This document shows positions 49,381 to 57,851 of a stretch of DNA of 64,000 nucleotides, one piece after another. The notes under the pieces were generated by a model. The model had not been told where the DNA came from. It was given only the letters and a program-made list of their open reading frames with translations, and ran no database searches. The DNA lies in NCBI GenBank assembly GCA_019637155.1, contig JAHBWE010000023.1, positions 1-64,000 on the forward strand. Direction: 5' to 3'. Numbering within the stretch: position 1 is the first letter of the stretch; each line of letters opens with the position of its first letter. A program made the translations under genes and the position numbers. Source of the stretch: Labilithrix sp. GTDB lineage: Bacteria > Myxococcota_A > Polyangia > Polyangiales > Polyangiaceae.

Positions 49381-50124
49381 TCACGTCCGAGGAGGTGCGG
49401 TGAGCCGCGCGATCGCGACGCCCGCGGCGACGCCGACGTTGAGCGATTCGACGGCGCCGGTGCCCTTGATCGCGAGGAGCACGTCGCACTGCGCGCGGAC
49501 GCGGCCGGAGAGTCCTTCGCGCTCGTTGCCGAGGACGAGCACGGAGGGGCGCGGGAAATCGTAGGTCAGCGCGTCGGCGTCGGCGTGTCCGTCGGTCCCG
49601 AGGACGGTGACGCCGCGGCGGCGGAGGCGGCCGATCGTGTCGGCGAGGTCGGTCGTGCGCGCGAGGTCGAGGTGCTCGCATCCGCCCTCCGCGACGCGGA
49701 TCGCGTTCGGGTCGAGCCCCGGATGCGGGGCCGGCGCGCCGAGGATGACCGCGTCGACGCCGAAGAACGCTGCGCTCCGGAGGATCGCGCCGATGTTGTA
49801 CGAGTTCCGCACGCGGTCGAGCGCGAGCGCCACGCCGCGACGCGCGGTGAGGCGATCGGCGAGCTCGAGCGGCGACAGCCACGCGCGCTCGCTCGCCTCG
49901 AGGCAGATCCCTTCGTGCTGCTTCGTGCCCGCGAGCTTCTCGATCTCGTGCTCCCGCAACAGGCCGACGTGCGTCTTGCGCTTCCCGAGCGCGTGCTCCA
50001 CCGCGGCGAGGTGCTCGCGCGTGCACGCGACCCGGATCACGTCGTCCGGCCGCCGCTCCAGCACCGCGAGCGCCGCCCGATGCCCATGGATGCGCTCGCA
50101 CGCGCCACCGCCTCGCGCGGTCAT
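49381..50124 (-). CDS. TrmH/SpoU-family RNA 2'-O-methyltransferase
   Basis: A 247-residue enzyme. An N-terminal substrate-binding domain of about 80 residues is followed by the knotted SPOUT domain: motif 1 VRNSYNIGAILRSAAFFGVD, motif 2 VLVLGNEREGLS and motif 3 IKGTGAVESLNVGVAAGVAI. It transfers methyl from SAM to a ribose in tRNA or rRNA; the exact target is not evident. The stop of the HD gene overlaps its start by four bases. Confidence 0.92.
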   Translation of the reverse strand: MTARGGGACERIHGHRAALAVLERRPDDVIRVACTREHLAAVEHALGKRKTHVGLLREHEIEKLAGTKQHEGICLEASERAWLSPLELADRLTARRGVALALDRVRNSYNIGAILRSAAFFGVDAVILGAPAPHPGLDPNAIRVAEGGCEHLDLARTTDLADTIGRLRRRGVTVLGTDGHADADALTYDFPRPSVLVLGNEREGLSGRVRAQCDVLLAIKGTGAVESLNVGVAAGVAIARLTAPPRT

Positions 50125-50705
50125 GCGCCGTCTCGCGCGGTCATGTCGCGGAGGCGGTCGATTTCTGCGAGGAGGGTGCGGGCGAAGTCGAGGTCCATGT
50201 GGCGGCGGTTCTTGTCGCCGACGAAGAACTCGTCGAGGTGGCCGCGCCGCTGCTGCTCGTAGGTGAGGGCCTTCACGAGCATCTGCAGCTTGTCGGCCGC
50301 CTTCACGACGCGCGCCTCGAGCGTCGTCGCCTCTTCCGCCTCTCTCCAGAGCGCGAGCTGCGCGGGCGTCAGCACCGGCGCGAGAGTGGCCTCCTCCGCG
50401 GCGGCGAGCGCGCTCCGCAGCGCCTCGCTCTTCGCCGGCATCGGGACGTCGCCGGTGAAGGCCTCCGCGACGTCGTGGACGAGCGCCATCCGGAGGACGC
50501 GCTCGCCGTCGACCGCGGTCCCGTTCGCGCGGAGGTCGTCGACGATGAGCGACGCGACGACGGCGACGCCGAACGAGTGCTCGGCGATGCTCTCGGGATC
50601 GACGACGCCGCGGAGGAGCCAGCCCGTGCGCGGGAGCGACGCGAGGCGATCGAAGAGCTGGACGAGCTCGACGGCGGACGCGGCGGACGCGGACGCGGCC
50701 GGCAT
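50121..50705 (-). CDS. HD-domain phosphohydrolase, YfbR-like
   Basis: A 194-residue HD enzyme. The metal ligands appear as H in PESIAEHSFGVA, HD in ALVHDVAEAFTGDVP and D in VVKAADKLQML. The order and the EHSF...AEAFTGD spacing fit 5'-deoxynucleotidases (YfbR/HDDC2), which dephosphorylate dNMPs. The start ATG 50705 overlaps the upstream stop by one base (TGATG). It is in an operon with a DUF1993 protein and TrmH. Confidence 0.87.
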   Translation of the reverse strand: MPAASASAASAVELVQLFDRLASLPRTGWLLRGVVDPESIAEHSFGVAVVASLIVDDLRANGTAVDGERVLRMALVHDVAEAFTGDVPMPAKSEALRSALAAAEEATLAPVLTPAQLALWREAEEATTLEARVVKAADKLQMLVKALTYEQQRRGHLDEFFVGDKNRRHMDLDFARTLLAEIDRLRDMTARDGA

Positions 50706-51217
50706 CACGCGTCTTTGAACGGGAGGCCGCCGATGAAGTCGGCCTTCCCGAGCGGGACGCCGTTGTGCCGGAGGATCGCGTACGCGATCGTGAGGTGGAA
50801 GTGGAGGTTCGGGATCCCGAAGTCGTAGACGTACTCCTCGCCGAGGAGGTACTTGCCCGGCATCCACGGCAAGATGACCTTGCGCGCCTCGGCGCCCTCG
50901 AAGTCCTCGCGCGTGAAGCCGGACTGGATCTCGCGCGCGGAGCGGAGGCGGGCGCGGACCTCTTCCCAGGTCTTCTCCGTGTCGGGGTGGGAGGGGACCT
51001 CTTTGCCCGTCAGCCGCGTGCAGATGAACTTCGTCTGATCGCAGATCGACTGGAACTGACGGACGAGCGGCAGCATGTCGGGCGCGAGGCGCGCGGTGAG
51101 CATCGTGTCGGCGTCGAAGTTCTTGCTCTTGGCGAATTCGACCGTTTTGTCGATCCATCGCTCGCAGACCTCGAGCGACTTCGTGAAGCGAGGGACGGTG
51201 TGCTCGTAGAGGCTCAT
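50705..51217 (-). CDS. DUF1993 family protein
   Basis: A 170-residue DinB-like four-helix protein of the DUF1993 family: MSLYEHTVPRFTKSLEVCER at the start, the DADTMLTARLAPDMLPLVRQ helix and the conserved YLLGEEYVYDFGIPNLHFHL. Family members are uncharacterised and lack the DinB metal triad. GAGAGGGG precedes the ATG, a normal ribosome binding site, so this gene is probably leadered. Confidence 0.88.
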   Translation of the reverse strand: MSLYEHTVPRFTKSLEVCERWIDKTVEFAKSKNFDADTMLTARLAPDMLPLVRQFQSICDQTKFICTRLTGKEVPSHPDTEKTWEEVRARLRSAREIQSGFTREDFEGAEARKVILPWMPGKYLLGEEYVYDFGIPNLHFHLTIAYAILRHNGVPLGKADFIGGLPFKDA

Positions 51218-51228
51218 TCCCCTCTCAC

Positions 51229-52263
51229 CTAACACCCCGGCGGCGGGTCGTCGATGCGCGCCACGAGGCGGTGACCGCGCGCGCCGTGCACGAGCGCGAG
51301 GCCGCCGAAGGCGAGCACGAGCACGCCGGCGGTGGCGTGCTCGAGGCCGCGCGCGACGAGCGGCGCCGACGCGAGGGCGACGAGGAACGCGGCGGCGACG
51401 AGGACGCCGCGCTCGACGAGGGGCCGCGCGCCCTGGACGCGGAGGGTGAGCTGCCGGACGCCGACGAACACGAACACGACCGAGCCGGCGAGGATCGCGG
51501 CGTGGGTGCCGAGCGCGCCGGTCTTCGTCGCGAGGGCGATCGCGAGCCCGAACGCGAGCGGCGCCGCGAACGGCAAGAGCCGCCCGCGCCTCCGCGCGAC
51601 GCGCACGAAGGAGTGCACGATGCCGACGGCGGCGACGAGGGTGACGAAGGCGAGGATGGCGACGGGGAGCGAGACGGGCCCGAGGTGGACCGCGCCGATC
51701 GCGGCGGCGCCGAACAGCGCCCGCGCGGCGAGGGCGATCGTGAGGCACGCGATCGACTCGATCTGGTTGAACATCCCGAGCTGGAACACGCCCGTCTCGG
51801 CCTGCTCCCAGTACGTGACCGCGGCGGCGGCGGGGATGATCACGGCCGCGGCGACGCTCCAGTACGGCGGCGCGCCGAGGGTGACGACGGTCATGATCGC
51901 GACGTAGGACGCGTTGAGGAGGTCGAGCCCGTGATCGAGGAACTCGCCGGTCGCGGAGCACTGGTTGGTCCGTCGCGCGTGCGAGCCGTCGGCGTTGTCA
52001 CACCAGAGGTACGCGTTGAGGAGGAGCGCGACGACGAAGAACGGCGCGCCGCGGTCGAGGTCGGCGGACGCCATCAGGAGCGCGAGCGCAGCGAGGCTGA
52101 GGAGGTGCCCGGCGTGGGTGATCGCGTTCGGCGACAGCCGCTCCGGAATGGCCGGGAGCACCGGCTCGACGAGGAGCCGCTTGTAGTGCGGGAGAAGCAG
52201 CGACCGATCCTGAACGGAGTACTCGAGACCCACGCGCCGCCCTCTTTCAAGATACATGCGCAC
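51229..52263 (-). CDS. CDP-alcohol phosphotransferase family membrane enzyme
   Basis: A 344-residue integral membrane protein with about 8-10 helices. The catalytic motif DX2DGX2ARX8GX3DX3D is intact: D89, D92, G93, A96-R97, G106, D110, D114 (CDNADGSHARR then GEFLDHGLD). It transfers a phospho-alcohol head group from CDP-alcohol to a lipid acceptor. The layout resembles ethanolamine/choline phosphotransferases more than the short PgsA type. The product is probably a membrane phospholipid. ATG 52257 or GTG 52263 are both possible starts. Confidence 0.87.
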   Translation of the reverse strand: MRMYLERGRRVGLEYSVQDRSLLLPHYKRLLVEPVLPAIPERLSPNAITHAGHLLSLAALALLMASADLDRGAPFFVVALLLNAYLWCDNADGSHARRTNQCSATGEFLDHGLDLLNASYVAIMTVVTLGAPPYWSVAAAVIIPAAAAVTYWEQAETGVFQLGMFNQIESIACLTIALAARALFGAAAIGAVHLGPVSLPVAILAFVTLVAAVGIVHSFVRVARRRGRLLPFAAPLAFGLAIALATKTGALGTHAAILAGSVVFVFVGVRQLTLRVQGARPLVERGVLVAAAFLVALASAPLVARGLEHATAGVLVLAFGGLALVHGARGHRLVARIDDPPPGC

Positions 52264-52751
52264 GCCCTCGCAGCCATCCAGCCGGGTTTCGCCGCACGTT
52301 TCACACCGCTTTCACATCACCGCGCACCCGCCGCCGCGCCGCGGCGCGAACCCTTCGCGCTGACTCACCTCGCGCCTCGAGCGCAGCGCGGCGAGGGTGG
52401 CGACGCGGCGACGCGGCGGCGCGGCGGCTATATGTGCTTTTTATTTGGCGTGCACGACTCTCCAGTCCGCCGTAACGCCTTCGGTATGCGGCGTCGCGAG
52501 GATCTGCCTTTTCGCTCCGCATCGCGCTCGCATCCCAGCCAAAGATCCGATCCCGAGTCCACCACCCAACGCCGGCGCGATCGCTTCGGGCGGGGGGCGG
52601 GGTGCACGCGGGGAGGGGAGGGATGGGCGCGGGGATGCGCCGTGGCCTCGTAGGTGAGGAGGCGGTGGCAGCGCCGCACGGAAGGACGCTGTAGGTGGGA
52701 ATGAGGGTAGTGCAACGCCTAAAGAAGAATGCTCGCTTCGTGCGAGGGGCG
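52264..52751. other. intergenic region between CDP-alcohol enzyme and kinase
   Basis: No gene is supported in these 488 bases. An AT-rich patch at about 52428-52446 (CTATATGTGCTTTTTATTTG) contrasts with the surroundings and may hold the promoter of the minus-strand CDP-alcohol gene. A poly-G stretch lies near 52588-52600. At the right end a small hairpin may terminate the kinase transcript. Confidence 0.5.
52732..52746 (-). terminator. weak hairpin after kinase gene
   Basis: CTCGC-TTCGT-GCGAG forms a five-bp stem; on the minus strand it is followed by CATTCTTCTTTAGG, which is T-rich. It begins six bases beyond the kinase stop codon. The stem is short, so the call is tentative. Confidence 0.35.
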
Positions 52752-54851
52752 TTATCGCTTGCGGTCGGGGACGGGGACGTCGACTTGCGTGCGGCCGCTG
52801 TCCGGGGGCTTCGTGTCGGTCTTCTTCGCGGGCGCGGGCGCAGGTGCGGGCGCGGGGGCTGGCTTGGGGGGGACGCTTGCTCTCGAAGGGAGAGGGATGC
52901 GCGAGGGGAGCGGGATCGGGGCGCGCTTCGGGCGGGAGACCGTGGAAGCGGGCTTCGAGGGGACGATCGACGGGGAGGGCGCCGGGGCCTTCGACGGCAT
53001 CTTGGCCGGGGGGAGCGACGGGCTCTTCGGCGGCGGCGGGAAGCTCGGGCTCGGGTTGATCATCGTGCGCTCGAGATCGACCGCGCTCGCGTCGACGGGG
53101 GCGGCGGTGATGTCGGTCGGCGGATCCGTGCGCGTCGCGACCTGCATGCCGACCTCCGTGCGCGAGGGCGGCGGCGGGACGTCGGACTCGATCGCGGCGG
53201 GGCCGAGGCGTCGCGACGGCGGAGGAGGGAGCACGGACGGCGGCGCTCCGCGGCGCGAGGGGGGAGGCGGCGGCGGGACGGAGGGCGTCGACGCGCCGCT
53301 CGAGCCGAAGCGCGGCGTCACGGGGGCGACGGACGCGGACGGCCCCGCGGTGGGGATCCCGTCGCGCGGCGTGAGCGGGCCCGGCGGCAACGCGCCGGAG
53401 CTCGGCGCCATCATCGTCGCCGCGAGGCTCTGCGGGCTCGTGACCGGGCTCGACGTGATCGGGCTCGAGATCGGGCTCGAGATCGGGCCCGGGCTCGACG
53501 TCGGGACCGGGCTCGAGGGCGAGACCATCGTCGCCGCGAGGCTCTGCGGGGTCGCGCGCGCGCTCGGGCTCGAGGGGGTCACCATCGTCGAGGCGAGGTT
53601 CTGCGAGCTCGTGCCGGCGCTCGCGAGCGTGGAGGCGAAGTTGGGTTTGCTCGAGCTGCCGGGGCTCACGCTCGTGTCGGGGGGCGTCACGGCGGGGACG
53701 CCGTCGCGCGGGGTGGCGCTCCCGGGCACGTTGTGCATGACGGCCGTCGTCTCGCGTGAGTCGCGGCGGACCTCGGGGCCGGGTGGTCGTTGCAGCGCGT
53801 GCGCGGACGAGGCGATCGTGGCGGCGCGGCCCATCGCCGACGTGATCGCGGGCTTGAGCCAGCCGCCTTGGCGCTTCTGCTCGCCGGGGAACAGCGTGTC
53901 GACGAGCTGCGCGAGGCGGCCCGAGACGTCCTGCGGCGACGAGCGCTGGTAGACCCACGCGTCGAGCTCGCGCGCGAGGTACGTCGCGGTCGGGTAGCGG
54001 TGATCGCGGTTGCGCTCGAGCGCGGTCTTCGTGATGCGCGCGAGCTCCTCGGGGAGATCGGGCGCGACGCTGCGGATGTCCGGGATCGGGCCGAGCTGCA
54101 CCGCGCGCACCGTCTCGATGTCGGTGTCGCGGCGGAAGAGGCGCTTGCCGGTGAGGAGCTCCCAGAGGGTCGTGCCGAGCGAGAAGATGTCGCTCCGGCG
54201 ATCGACCGGGATCTGCATGATCTGCTCGGGCGAGAGGTACGAGAGCTTGCCCGCGACCATCTGCTGCGAGCTCGAGGTGTCGCCCGTCGTCACCTTCGCG
54301 AGGCCGAAGTCGAAGAGCTTCACCTCGCCGCGGAACGTCGCGAAGATGTTCGCGGGGTTCACGTCGCGGTGGACGAGGTTCAGCGGGCGGCCCGCCGCGT
54401 CGGTGAGGTCGTGCGCGTACGAGAGCGCGTCCGCGACGCGCGCGACGGCCCAGGCCGCGATCTCGGGGCTGAGGCGGACGCCGCGCGTCGCGATCGTGTC
54501 GTGGACGACGGCGAAGGTCTTCCCGAGCATCAGCTCCATCGCGATGTAGTCCTGCTGTTCGTCGGTCCCGACCTCCAGCGTGCGGACGATGTTCGGATGC
54601 ACGAGGCGCTGAATGAGCTTCCCCTCTTCGAGGAACATCTTCACGAGACGATCGTCCATCGACGCGTCGTGACGCGCGATCTTGAGCGCGACGACGTTCG
54701 GCTGATCCGACGGCGAGTCGATGTGGCGGCCGAGGTACACCGCGCTCATGCCGCCGCCTGCGATCTTGGCAACGACCTCCCACTGCCCGAGCCGCGTCGG
54801 GCGATACGGGCCGGATGCCCGTGAAGGAGGGAGCGCCATGCCAGAAGGCAT
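52752..54851 (-). CDS. Ser/Thr protein kinase with long Pro/Ser tail
   Basis: A 699-residue kinase. The catalytic domain spans residues 24-295: glycine loop AGGGMSAV, Lys57 (VVALKIAR), catalytic loop HRDVNPANI, LFDFGLAK (DFG) and LSYLSPEQI in place of APE. All catalytic residues are present, so it should be active. Residues 330-699 are low-complexity Pro/Ser/Thr/Gly with repeated LAATMVSPSSP-type units and no membrane helix, unlike many receptor-like bacterial kinases. It probably phosphorylates cytoplasmic partners. It is divergent from polX, 44 bases apart. Confidence 0.93.
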   Translation of the reverse strand: MPSGMALPPSRASGPYRPTRLGQWEVVAKIAGGGMSAVYLGRHIDSPSDQPNVVALKIARHDASMDDRLVKMFLEEGKLIQRLVHPNIVRTLEVGTDEQQDYIAMELMLGKTFAVVHDTIATRGVRLSPEIAAWAVARVADALSYAHDLTDAAGRPLNLVHRDVNPANIFATFRGEVKLFDFGLAKVTTGDTSSSQQMVAGKLSYLSPEQIMQIPVDRRSDIFSLGTTLWELLTGKRLFRRDTDIETVRAVQLGPIPDIRSVAPDLPEELARITKTALERNRDHRYPTATYLARELDAWVYQRSSPQDVSGRLAQLVDTLFPGEQKRQGGWLKPAITSAMGRAATIASSAHALQRPPGPEVRRDSRETTAVMHNVPGSATPRDGVPAVTPPDTSVSPGSSSKPNFASTLASAGTSSQNLASTMVTPSSPSARATPQSLAATMVSPSSPVPTSSPGPISSPISSPITSSPVTSPQSLAATMMAPSSGALPPGPLTPRDGIPTAGPSASVAPVTPRFGSSGASTPSVPPPPPPSRRGAPPSVLPPPPSRRLGPAAIESDVPPPPSRTEVGMQVATRTDPPTDITAAPVDASAVDLERTMINPSPSFPPPPKSPSLPPAKMPSKAPAPSPSIVPSKPASTVSRPKRAPIPLPSRIPLPSRASVPPKPAPAPAPAPAPAKKTDTKPPDSGRTQVDVPVPDRKR

Positions 54852-54877
54852 TGTGCCAAGGGTGGCCAGGAAAGGTC

Positions 54878-54883
54878 TAGAAT
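54878..54883 (+). promoter_or_regulatory. -10-like element of polX
   Basis: TAGAAT, four of six to TATAAT, ends 12 bases before ATG 54896. No Shine-Dalgarno lies between. It is consistent with a very short leader. Confidence 0.45.
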
Positions 54884-54895
54884 CACCGCTTCGGA

Positions 54896-56638
54896 ATGGA
54901 CAATCTCGCCGTTGCCCGGGCCCTCACGGACCTCGCCGACCTCCACGAGCTCGGCGGGACCCTGCCGTTCAAGGTCCGGGCCTTCCGCACCGCCGCCCGC
55001 GCGATCGAGGGCTACGGCGGCAGCATCGCCGACCTCGTCGAGAAAGACGCCCTCGCCGAGGTCCGCGGCGTGGGCGACGGCGTGGCGCGGCGCATCAAAG
55101 AGCTCTTCGAGACGGGGCGCATCACCGAGGCGGAGGAGCTCCGCGCGAAGCTGCCGCCGGGGCTGCTCGACTTGATGAACCTCCCCGGGATCGGGCTCAA
55201 GACCGCGCAGCAGGTCTGGAAAGAGCGCGGCGTCACGTCGGTCGACGAGCTGGAGGCGGCGGCGAAGGAGGGGAGGCTCCGCGACCTGCCGCGGTTCGGC
55301 GAGAAGAAGGAGGAGAAGCTCGTCGCGAGCATCGCGGCGTGGCGCAAGCGCGCGGCGGCGCCGAAGCGGCGGCCGCTCGCGGAGGCGATGCGCGCGGCGG
55401 AGGGGATCGTCCTGCGCATGAAGACGGTGGGCGGCGTGCTCGCCTGCGAATACGCGGGGAGCCTGCGGCGGCGCGCGGAGACGGTGGGGGACCTCGACAT
55501 CCTGGTCGCGGCGGAGGCTTCGTCGGCGGCGGCGATCATGGACGCGTTCGTCGACATGCCGGGCGTCGCGGAGGTGCTCGGCAAGGGCGACACGAAGAGC
55601 AGCGTGCAGCTCGCGGAGAGCGCGGGCGGCATGCAGGCCGACCTCCGCGTGGTGCCGCCGGCCTCGTGGGGCGCGGCGCTCCAGTATTTCACCGGCTCGA
55701 AGGACCACAACGTCGCGATGCGGACGATCGCGGTGAAGAAAAGGCTGAAAGTCAGCGAATACGGCGTTTTTGACGAATCGGGGAAAAGTGTCGCGGGCGC
55801 GGACGAGGCCGGGGTCTACGAGGCGATCGGGCTCGCGTGGATGCCGCCGGAGATGCGCGAGAACCGCGGCGAGGTGGAGCTCGCGGGCAAGCGCGCGCTG
55901 CCGAGCCTCGTCACCCTCGACGACGTGCAGGGCGACCTGCACATGCACACGACCGAGACGGACGGCAAGAGCACCCTCGACGAGATGGCGGCGGCGGCGA
56001 AGGAGATGGGCCGCTCGTACATCGCGATCACGGACCACTCCGAGACGCTCACCTTCGTGCGCGGCATGAGCGCGGAGCGGCTGCGCGCGCAGAAGCGGAA
56101 GATCCGCGAGGTGGAGGAGCGGCAGGGGATCCGGCTCTTCGCGGGGATCGAGGCGGACATCCTCGCGGACGGGCGCGTCGACCTCGAGCACCACGTCGCC
56201 GAGCTCGAGTGGGTGGTCGGGAGCGTGCACCAGCACCTCCGGATGACGAAAGACGAGATGACGAAGCGCGTCGTGCGCGCGATCGAGTCGGGGAACATCG
56301 ACTGCCTCGGGCACCCGACCGGGCGGCAGCTCGGGCTCCGCGAGCCGAGCGAGCTCGACATGGAGGCGGTCATCGCGGCGTGCGCGCGCGCGGGCGTCGC
56401 GATCGAGCTGAACGCGACGCCGCTGCGCCTCGACGCGAACGAGCACACCGCGAAGATGGCGCGCGAGGCGGGCGTCCCGGTCGTCCTGAACAGCGACGCG
56501 CACTCGGTCCACGAGCTCGAGCACCTCCGCTATGGCATCGGCATCGCGCGGCGCGCGTGGCTGGGCAAAGAGCACGTGCTGAACACCCGCGCCGCCGAGG
56601 GCCTCGCGGAGTGGCGCAAGCAGCGGCTATCGGCCTGA
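54896..56638 (+). CDS. polX: DNA polymerase/3'-5' exonuclease PolX
   Basis: A 580-residue family X repair polymerase of the bacterial type. Residues 1-150 contain the 8-kDa-like and two helix-hairpin-helix DNA-binding regions (VRGVGDGVARRIKEL; LPGIGLKTAQQVW). Residues 170-310 are the palm with catalytic Asp pair TVGDLDILV and third Asp MQADLRVV. Residues 335-580 are a PHP domain with metal-binding DLHMHTTETDG, DHSE, AGIEADI and LNSDAH motifs, the usual exonuclease. It acts in base excision and gap-filling repair. Its 3' end overlaps the convergent gene by 12 bases. Confidence 0.95.
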   Translation: MDNLAVARALTDLADLHELGGTLPFKVRAFRTAARAIEGYGGSIADLVEKDALAEVRGVGDGVARRIKELFETGRITEAEELRAKLPPGLLDLMNLPGIGLKTAQQVWKERGVTSVDELEAAAKEGRLRDLPRFGEKKEEKLVASIAAWRKRAAAPKRRPLAEAMRAAEGIVLRMKTVGGVLACEYAGSLRRRAETVGDLDILVAAEASSAAAIMDAFVDMPGVAEVLGKGDTKSSVQLAESAGGMQADLRVVPPASWGAALQYFTGSKDHNVAMRTIAVKKRLKVSEYGVFDESGKSVAGADEAGVYEAIGLAWMPPEMRENRGEVELAGKRALPSLVTLDDVQGDLHMHTTETDGKSTLDEMAAAAKEMGRSYIAITDHSETLTFVRGMSAERLRAQKRKIREVEERQGIRLFAGIEADILADGRVDLEHHVAELEWVVGSVHQHLRMTKDEMTKRVVRAIESGNIDCLGHPTGRQLGLREPSELDMEAVIAACARAGVAIELNATPLRLDANEHTAKMAREAGVPVVLNSDAHSVHELEHLRYGIGIARRAWLGKEHVLNTRAAEGLAEWRKQRLSA

Positions 56639-57325
56639 GCGGCGGCGCGCCTCTTCTTCCTCTTCTTCGGCTTCCTCTTCTTCGGCGGGCAGCGCGCCGC
56701 GGTAGCCGGCGCCGGCGTTGTTGGCGCGCGTGTCGCGGAGGGCCTCGTTGAGGCGGTCGGCGAGCTGGGCGTTCTCGGCGGGGGAGTCGAGCGAGAAGGG
56801 GAGCGGGGTGCGGCGGGCGTCCTTCGTGAGGAGGACGAGGCGGCGGCCCGCTTCGAAGCGCTCGATCGAGGCGAGCGGGGTTCGGTCGCCGCGCACCGCG
56901 AAGCCCGCGGCGTCGAGCGTCAGCGTGAAGCGGTCGCGCACCGCCTTCGACTTGCTCGCGCCGCGGAGGCGGCGGAGCAGGTGGAGGAGGATGGGCGTGC
57001 AGAACAGGAGCACGAAGAGCGCGAGCCTCGTCTCGGTGGTCAGGTGCCGGTTCGTCGCCTCCGTGACGCACGCGTCGATGAGCGCCGCCGCCAGGCCGGC
57101 GATGAAGAGGCCCGCGACGACGTAGGCCAGGCGGAGGACGCCGAGCGTCGACATCGGGTTGCCGTGCTCGTCGTTGACGACCATGTCGCGCTCCTGCGCC
57201 GGCACCGCGAGCGCCTTGCGGAACGACTCGAGCTCACCCTGCTCCGTGCGGACCACGTCGAGCGCGTCGACGTCGATCTCGAGCGACGTCCCGCCCGCGC
57301 CGATCCGCTCCGTCCAGCGAGACAC
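56627..57325 (-). CDS. membrane protein, unknown
   Basis: A 232-residue protein from GTG 57325. Two membrane helices (LRLAYVVAGLFIAGLAAALI; LALFVLLFCTPILLHLL) lie in the middle; both ends are cytoplasmic. The C-terminal 120 residues form a soluble domain and end in a Glu-rich, then Arg-rich tail (EEEEAEEEEEEARRRSGR). No family is recognised. TAGGAT lies six bases before the start. Confidence 0.72.
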   Translation of the reverse strand: MSRWTERIGAGGTSLEIDVDALDVVRTEQGELESFRKALAVPAQERDMVVNDEHGNPMSTLGVLRLAYVVAGLFIAGLAAALIDACVTEATNRHLTTETRLALFVLLFCTPILLHLLRRLRGASKSKAVRDRFTLTLDAAGFAVRGDRTPLASIERFEAGRRLVLLTKDARRTPLPFSLDSPAENAQLADRLNEALRDTRANNAGAGYRGALPAEEEEAEEEEEEARRRSGR

Positions 57326-57331
57326 GGGGCG

Positions 57332-57341
57332 ATCCTATGCG
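57332..57341. promoter_or_regulatory. back-to-back -10 elements, membrane protein / 57360 lipoprotein
   Basis: ATCCTATGCG carries TAGGAT on the minus strand (57337-57332, six bases before GTG 57325). It carries TATGCG on the plus strand (57336-57341), 18 bases before ATG 57360. The plus hexamer is imperfect; the geometry matches 35007 and 44021. Confidence 0.4.
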
Positions 57342-57359
57342 AGGATGGAGCCACGCACG

Positions 57360-57848
57360 ATGAGGGGACTTTGCATTTCCGCGGTCGTTTCGATCCTCGT
57401 CTCCTGCAGCGCGCCTTCTGCGGAGGTCGCGCCGCCGCCCGTCGCGCCGCCCGCGCCCGCGCCGCTCACCGCGTGTGGTCCGCCGCCGCCGCCGCCCGCG
57501 GCGACGATCGCGCCGACCTGCACCACCGTCGCGCTCGCGAGCATGCCCGCGCAGCATCATCAGCTCACGCTGCAGCTCGCGTCGGGGGCGACGACGCGCA
57601 TCGACTGTCCGCGCATGCGCTATCGCGGTCAGGACACGCCGGTGTGCGTGGTGAAGGAGGTCGCGGGCCGCCTCCGCGGCGCGTGCTGCCCGCCCGGCCG
57701 CGTCGATCCGACCGATCCGGAGTGCGTGGCCGAGGGGACCATCGACGAGATGTACGCGCGGCAACGGGCGTGGGAGTGGTGCAAGAAGGACGCGCCGCCC
57801 ACGAGGCCCTGCGAGCCGTGCGTCTGGTACCCGAACGCCGAGCGGTGA
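57360..57848 (+). CDS. small Cys-rich predicted lipoprotein
   Basis: A 162-residue protein: signal (CISAVVSILVSCSA), a Pro-rich linker (VAPPPVAPPAPAPL), then a domain with ten or so cysteines (CGPPPP, CTTV, IDCPRM, CVVKEV, RGACCPPG, ECVAEG, WCKKD, CEPCVW). No known family. Ends four bases before the stop of the convergent S41 gene. Confidence 0.72.
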   Translation: MRGLCISAVVSILVSCSAPSAEVAPPPVAPPAPAPLTACGPPPPPPAATIAPTCTTVALASMPAQHHQLTLQLASGATTRIDCPRMRYRGQDTPVCVVKEVAGRLRGACCPPGRVDPTDPECVAEGTIDEMYARQRAWEWCKKDAPPTRPCEPCVWYPNAER

Positions 57849-57851
57849 GCG